DNA of 64,000 bases from Membranipora membranacea (Eukaryota; Bryozoa; Gymnolaemata; Cheilostomatida; Membraniporidae). The position numbers and the translations under genes were made by a program. A model generated the notes under the pieces. It did not search any database. It saw nothing but the letters and a program-made list of their open reading frames with translations, and was not told where the DNA came from. Where the stretch lies: positions 17,222,062-17,286,061 of the forward strand of contig OU612074.1 in assembly GCA_914767715.1 (NCBI GenBank), written 5' to 3'. Below are positions 60,565 through 64,000 of this stretch, piece by piece (the first letter of the stretch is position 1; each line of letters begins with the position of its first letter).

Positions 60565-61029
60565 ATCATTATTATCACTACACTTCTATTTTGCAATATG
60601 ACAGTATTAGCAATGAACTAACTAAAGGTTTAGTTCATTGGTATTAGTATTAGCAGTATTTGTGAATGATGATATTTATGCCATGCATCTGACTCCAGTA
60701 CCAAGTACCAACCATAGCTTAGCCCTATCTAGTATTTTGTTGCTGAACAGAGCTTCTAAAAAATTGCCCGTTATCTATCTCTTAATATGTTATGTTAACT
60801 TATAGTTCTCTATTTTGAATAACAACAACAATTTACAGGTAACTATTTTCAAGGTACTGCACCTTCCCTGTCACGAGTCACCGCGTCTCGATTTTGATAT
60901 AATAATTTCTATGTCTAAATAGCAAATTATATTCTTTCTAGGGTAGCTGGCCTCAGCTAAATCGCACCCCCACCCCCTATATCTGATGATTGCGGTGGAG
61001 AACACTCATAAAATCATTGTGAAAGAATC

Positions 61030-62240
61030 ATGGAAGACACTCAAAGCACTACAAGTCACACTAAAATTGACAAAGAATTAACTGGTGAGTACGATTCAAA
61101 AGAAACCCCTTCCGTGCCATAGCACTGTTTTACATCACAGCCAAGATTAAAGTTCCCAAAAAAATTAATACATGTTTACGAGCCTCTGTTTCAATCCTTT
61201 GCGCTTAACATTCTACTTTGAACCATTGAATATAAGTGACTGTTATATCTTTCCTTGGATGCCGAAATTGTTTGAATTTACTTCTTCGATGTCATCGCCT
61301 CCATTTATTCATCGTATCCACTACTCTATTGTTTTGTTGAATAGATTCTTACATAAACTATGTCAGGGTTGCTCTGGCAGTAGCAATCATCAAAAACAAA
61401 CCGAAGCAGCAAAGCGCACAGTCATATGTCACAGAACTGAGGGAGGGACTAGAAAGTCAACAGCAGGATTGGAAAAAGAAATACTCCATACTGAGACAAG
61501 AAATAGTCACGCTGAAACAACAGAAGGCGTTGGTAGAATTGTGGTCAGGTGGGCCTAATAAACAATATTTGTTCTGTAATTTTTAATGTTAGCTTTTTTT
61601 ATTCACTTACTCAAGTTACAATAGATGGCAATTGATCAATCGATGATCGACAGTGTTTAGTGTATGTAACATTTAGATTTCAACGACTCATGCAAACAAG
61701 AAGTGACAAGGATATCTTCTCTGTACCATTTCCACTACCAAATAGTTTTACAGATTTATCAAACAGATTATTTGGACTAACTTTTCATATAAAAAACATC
61801 TTTTAAAGCACAATTAATCTGTTCTTTGTGAACGCATAAGATAAATATGTCCAGTTTAACTAATAGACTCAATTAATATTAAGTCTATGAGTTAAACTCA
61901 TATTAACTGTTACTTCATCATAATTCATGCTGTCTGTCACCAACCCATCATACATTTTCACAATTTTCATTTCAGTCATGCTCGTGAAATGTTCTTTTGG
62001 GACCAAGACTTTGCTTTGACTTTCTGAAAGCTGTCAGGGTTTCTGTTTGCAGAAAACAAATGTGACCAGTCTGTTATATTAAGAACACAAGATAATACAT
62101 ATGTCTCCCAACAAGCACAGCCAGTCGATTACAGGATAGAGGAAGAGACTACAAACAAACACACAAATCATGTGGTAGAACAGCATTATAATTTTCTCTA
62201 CCAGATAGCATCCATCAAGAAGTTCATTTCAGGAGATCTG
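61030..62240 (+). CDS. MEI4: Meiotic double-strand break protein MEI4, N-terminal part
   Basis: MEI4 works with REC114 and others on meiotic chromosome axes to promote SPO11 DNA breaks. Exons 61030-61084, 61381-61548 and 62053-62240 join in frame to 137 residues. Residues 17-75 (LTVAIIKNKPKQQSAQSYV, then a coiled coil ending LKQQKALVELWS) align with the human N-terminal block LALAIIRSKP...EVMQLRQKLLVSRLCSG. Residues about 120-137 (HYNFLYQIASIKKFISGDL) match human HMQFLQYLLELKNLTESGNL. The middle part is polar and divergent. The third exon ends at a good GTATGT donor in phase 0. No further exon was recognised before 64000, so about two thirds of the protein (human about 385 residues) should lie to the right of the window. 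Confidence 0.87.
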
Positions 62241-63084
62241 GTATGTATGTAGAATATGACAACGAATACAACCAAAAATTATCAATTCTATCATCTTTCT
62301 TAGTGAAGAAGAGTGAGATGAGCAGAGAAAATTGTTTGCAGTAGGAAAATTTTCCTCATGCTCGAAAAAAAAAAAATTTACGGCTAGCTAACAAACTCAC
62401 TCAACCTAATGACTTTGTATAATGTTCTACCTTTGCTAGCTTAAAGAGGAGCTTCAGTTCAGAATCACTTTCTCCCATCCCTATCTAGGTTGATAGATCA
62501 ACCGATTCCGATTCTGTACATGTGCTCCATTTTGGCGCCAAATACATCAGAAAGATTTGTTTACATTGACAAGGAAGGATTTGATGTCATAGGTGGGCAC
62601 TCATAAACAATGCCTTATCAATCAATAATGACTGATTTACATTTAGCAATTTTTCTCAGTAAATAGTTATTATTTTCGAAAATCATTATAGTTACAAATT
62701 CCTCAACTATATTTGACTCTGCTGATCGATTTTTGAAAGCTAATTTTTTTTTTTAAAGAAAATTAGATATGAAAAAGTGTAGGAATATGATAATTTTGAG
62801 TTCAGTTTCATAATGTGTGCCACAGCAGGTGCACTGCAAATATTGATTTTCTAGTGAATTATAAATCAATAGATCATTAATCATCATGATTTATGTTATT
62901 AAATATGGCTCAATGTAGCCTATCTTGACAAGACATGCTATGCTCCGTGTAATTAACGGTGATGTCAAAAGTTATTAGGATGTGTAAATGTAAATCACTT
63001 TTTATTTAGCTGCTCTCCAGCAATCTTTACATGAATATAAGATAGATACACAGATACATATTCAATTAGCGCACTCCTGTACAA

Positions 63085-63220
63085 GGTAGGAGTGGGCAAG
63101 CTAGGCTATTGTCCAGAGAGCTCACCTCCTTCAGCAGTATGGGTAGTGACCGGGATTCGAACCTGCAACTCGATCAGATTGAGATGCTCGAATCCTAACC
63201 ACTACGCCACCCTGCCTGTA
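63085..63220 (-). repeat. tRNA-derived SINE with intact A and B boxes
   Basis: The minus strand carries TGGCGTAGTGGTTAGG (complement of 63194-63209) and GGTTCGAATCCC (complement of 63152-63163) at tRNA spacing, then a non-tRNA tail. It is the best-preserved SINE head in the window. Confidence 0.7.
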
Positions 63221-63668
63221 AATTTGAACATAGCAAACTGGTGAAAGTAAGTCTCATAAAAAAATTGTTGGTCTATATTATTACTCCCCGTACAAGTAAA
63301 CCCCAGAAGATGGGCTACCAAGTCTCTACAATTAATGCTTTATCTGAATTACAGTCCATGTTTAAATTCACGCTGGCTAACATTAAATCACCCCTAATCT
63401 AGCCTTTAAGTCCTTTAGGCTATTTTCAACTGTGAGAGAATAGATCAGATATCCATGTCTCTAATTCACCCTATTTAACTGAAATTTCACTCCAGATATT
63501 TGTTGCTACATGTACTACAAAATTGATGATATAGTTGTCTGCACATGTACAAAGAAGGGGATAATCCCACAAAACTGATCACAAAAGTCCTGCTATATCA
63601 GATCAGGGAGTGTGGTCTGATCCCTGATCACATGTACATTACTATTTAGGCCAACTTTCAATGAATTG

Positions 63669-63878
63669 AATGTAAGCTAGCCCTTAATTTTGGCTAGTTC
63701 AGGTGAGAGTCTATATAAAGGCAATGAGTGAATGTTAGCTAGCCCTTAATTTTAGCTAGTTCAGGTGAGAGTCTATATAAAGGCAATGAGTGAATGTTAG
63801 CTAGCCCTTAATTTTGGCTAGTTCAGGTGAGAGTCTATATAAAGGTAATGAGTGAATGTAAGCTAGCCCTTAAATTGA
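63669..63878. repeat. 62-bp tandem repeat, about 3.4 copies
   Basis: AGCTAGCCCTTAA starts at 63675, 63737, 63799 and 63861, an exact 62-bp period. Units are nearly identical and each contains AGTCTATATAAAGG and a small GCTAGCCC/GGCTAG hairpin. The low divergence suggests a recent expansion. Confidence 0.92.
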
Positions 63879-64000
63879 CCTATTTTAAGCATTTGCAAAA
63901 AGGTTGACTTTCCCTTTTGCAAAAACTTCACAACTTTGAGCTATTTGGAATTATAAAACAGCTGCAGTGCGCCGTCGGCACCACATATTATAAAGCTCAG

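Larger units (their letters stand above)
54865..61029. other. Intergenic region between divergent NOTUM and MEI4
   Basis: About 6.2 kb with no recognised gene. It contains an imperfect GGAGGGCA-type tandem array (55437-55510), the 70-bp hairpin transposon (58566-58635) and an AT microsatellite (60526-60560). ORFs at 56633-56938 and 57096-57359 are low-complexity and unassigned. Confidence 0.6.
62241..64000. other. Presumed MEI4 intron with SINE and tandem repeat
   Basis: No MEI4-like exon was found here. The stretch holds a tRNA-derived SINE (63085-63220) and a 62-bp tandem array (63669-63878). Confidence 0.5.

Noticed and set aside
61172-61558. 128-codon open frame across MEI4 exon 2
   Set aside because: It is in a different frame from the spliced MEI4 reading frame, runs through intron sequence and has no coiled-coil or MEI4 motif.
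63120-63215. Possible functional tRNA gene on the minus strand
   Set aside because: The box motifs are good but the 5' and 3' ends do not form an acceptor stem, and a non-tRNA tail follows, as in SINEs.

Overview
This window is nuclear DNA from an animal. It is AT-rich, its genes are broken by many GT-AG introns, and it carries non-autonomous DNA transposons, tRNA-derived SINEs, minisatellites and AT microsatellites. I see no prokaryotic operon, rRNA gene, intact tRNA or CRISPR. The gene set (NOTUM, DFFA, MEI4, PEX14, CPOX) is animal-like and the protein divergence from vertebrates suggests an invertebrate. An early-branching marine animal such as a sponge is my guess, but the sequence alone does not prove it. 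All exon models were assembled by eye from splice sites, reading phase and remembered family motifs; every internal junction listed keeps frame.

Layout from left to right. PEX14 (minus, 4573 down to 615, 3' end off the left edge). An intergenic stretch with a short hAT-like hairpin transposon and one weak two-exon candidate (4621-4945). DFFA/ICAD (plus, 6619-10132), short, with no C-terminal chaperone domain. A C2H2 zinc-finger gene (minus, 16106 down to 11774), convergent with DFFA; a back-to-back poly(A) signal pair lies between them. CPOX (plus, 17496-31551), with an extra in-frame 138-nt exon. A 49-codon ORF with its own poly(A) signal (minus, 36401-36252). NOTUM (minus, 54864 down to 38351). 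The 5' end of MEI4 (plus, 61030-62240), which runs off the right edge.

The genes serve unrelated processes: peroxisomal import, apoptotic DNase control, transcription, haem synthesis, Wnt deacylation and meiotic break formation. They are therefore chance neighbours, mostly in alternating orientation with shared upstream or downstream regions. Introns and intergenic spaces hold most of the repeats. The most interesting points are the CPOX cassette exon and the altered CPOX signature, the Trp-to-His change and the charged insert in NOTUM, the shortened ICAD with a candidate caspase site, and several tiny hairpin transposons with clean target-site duplications.
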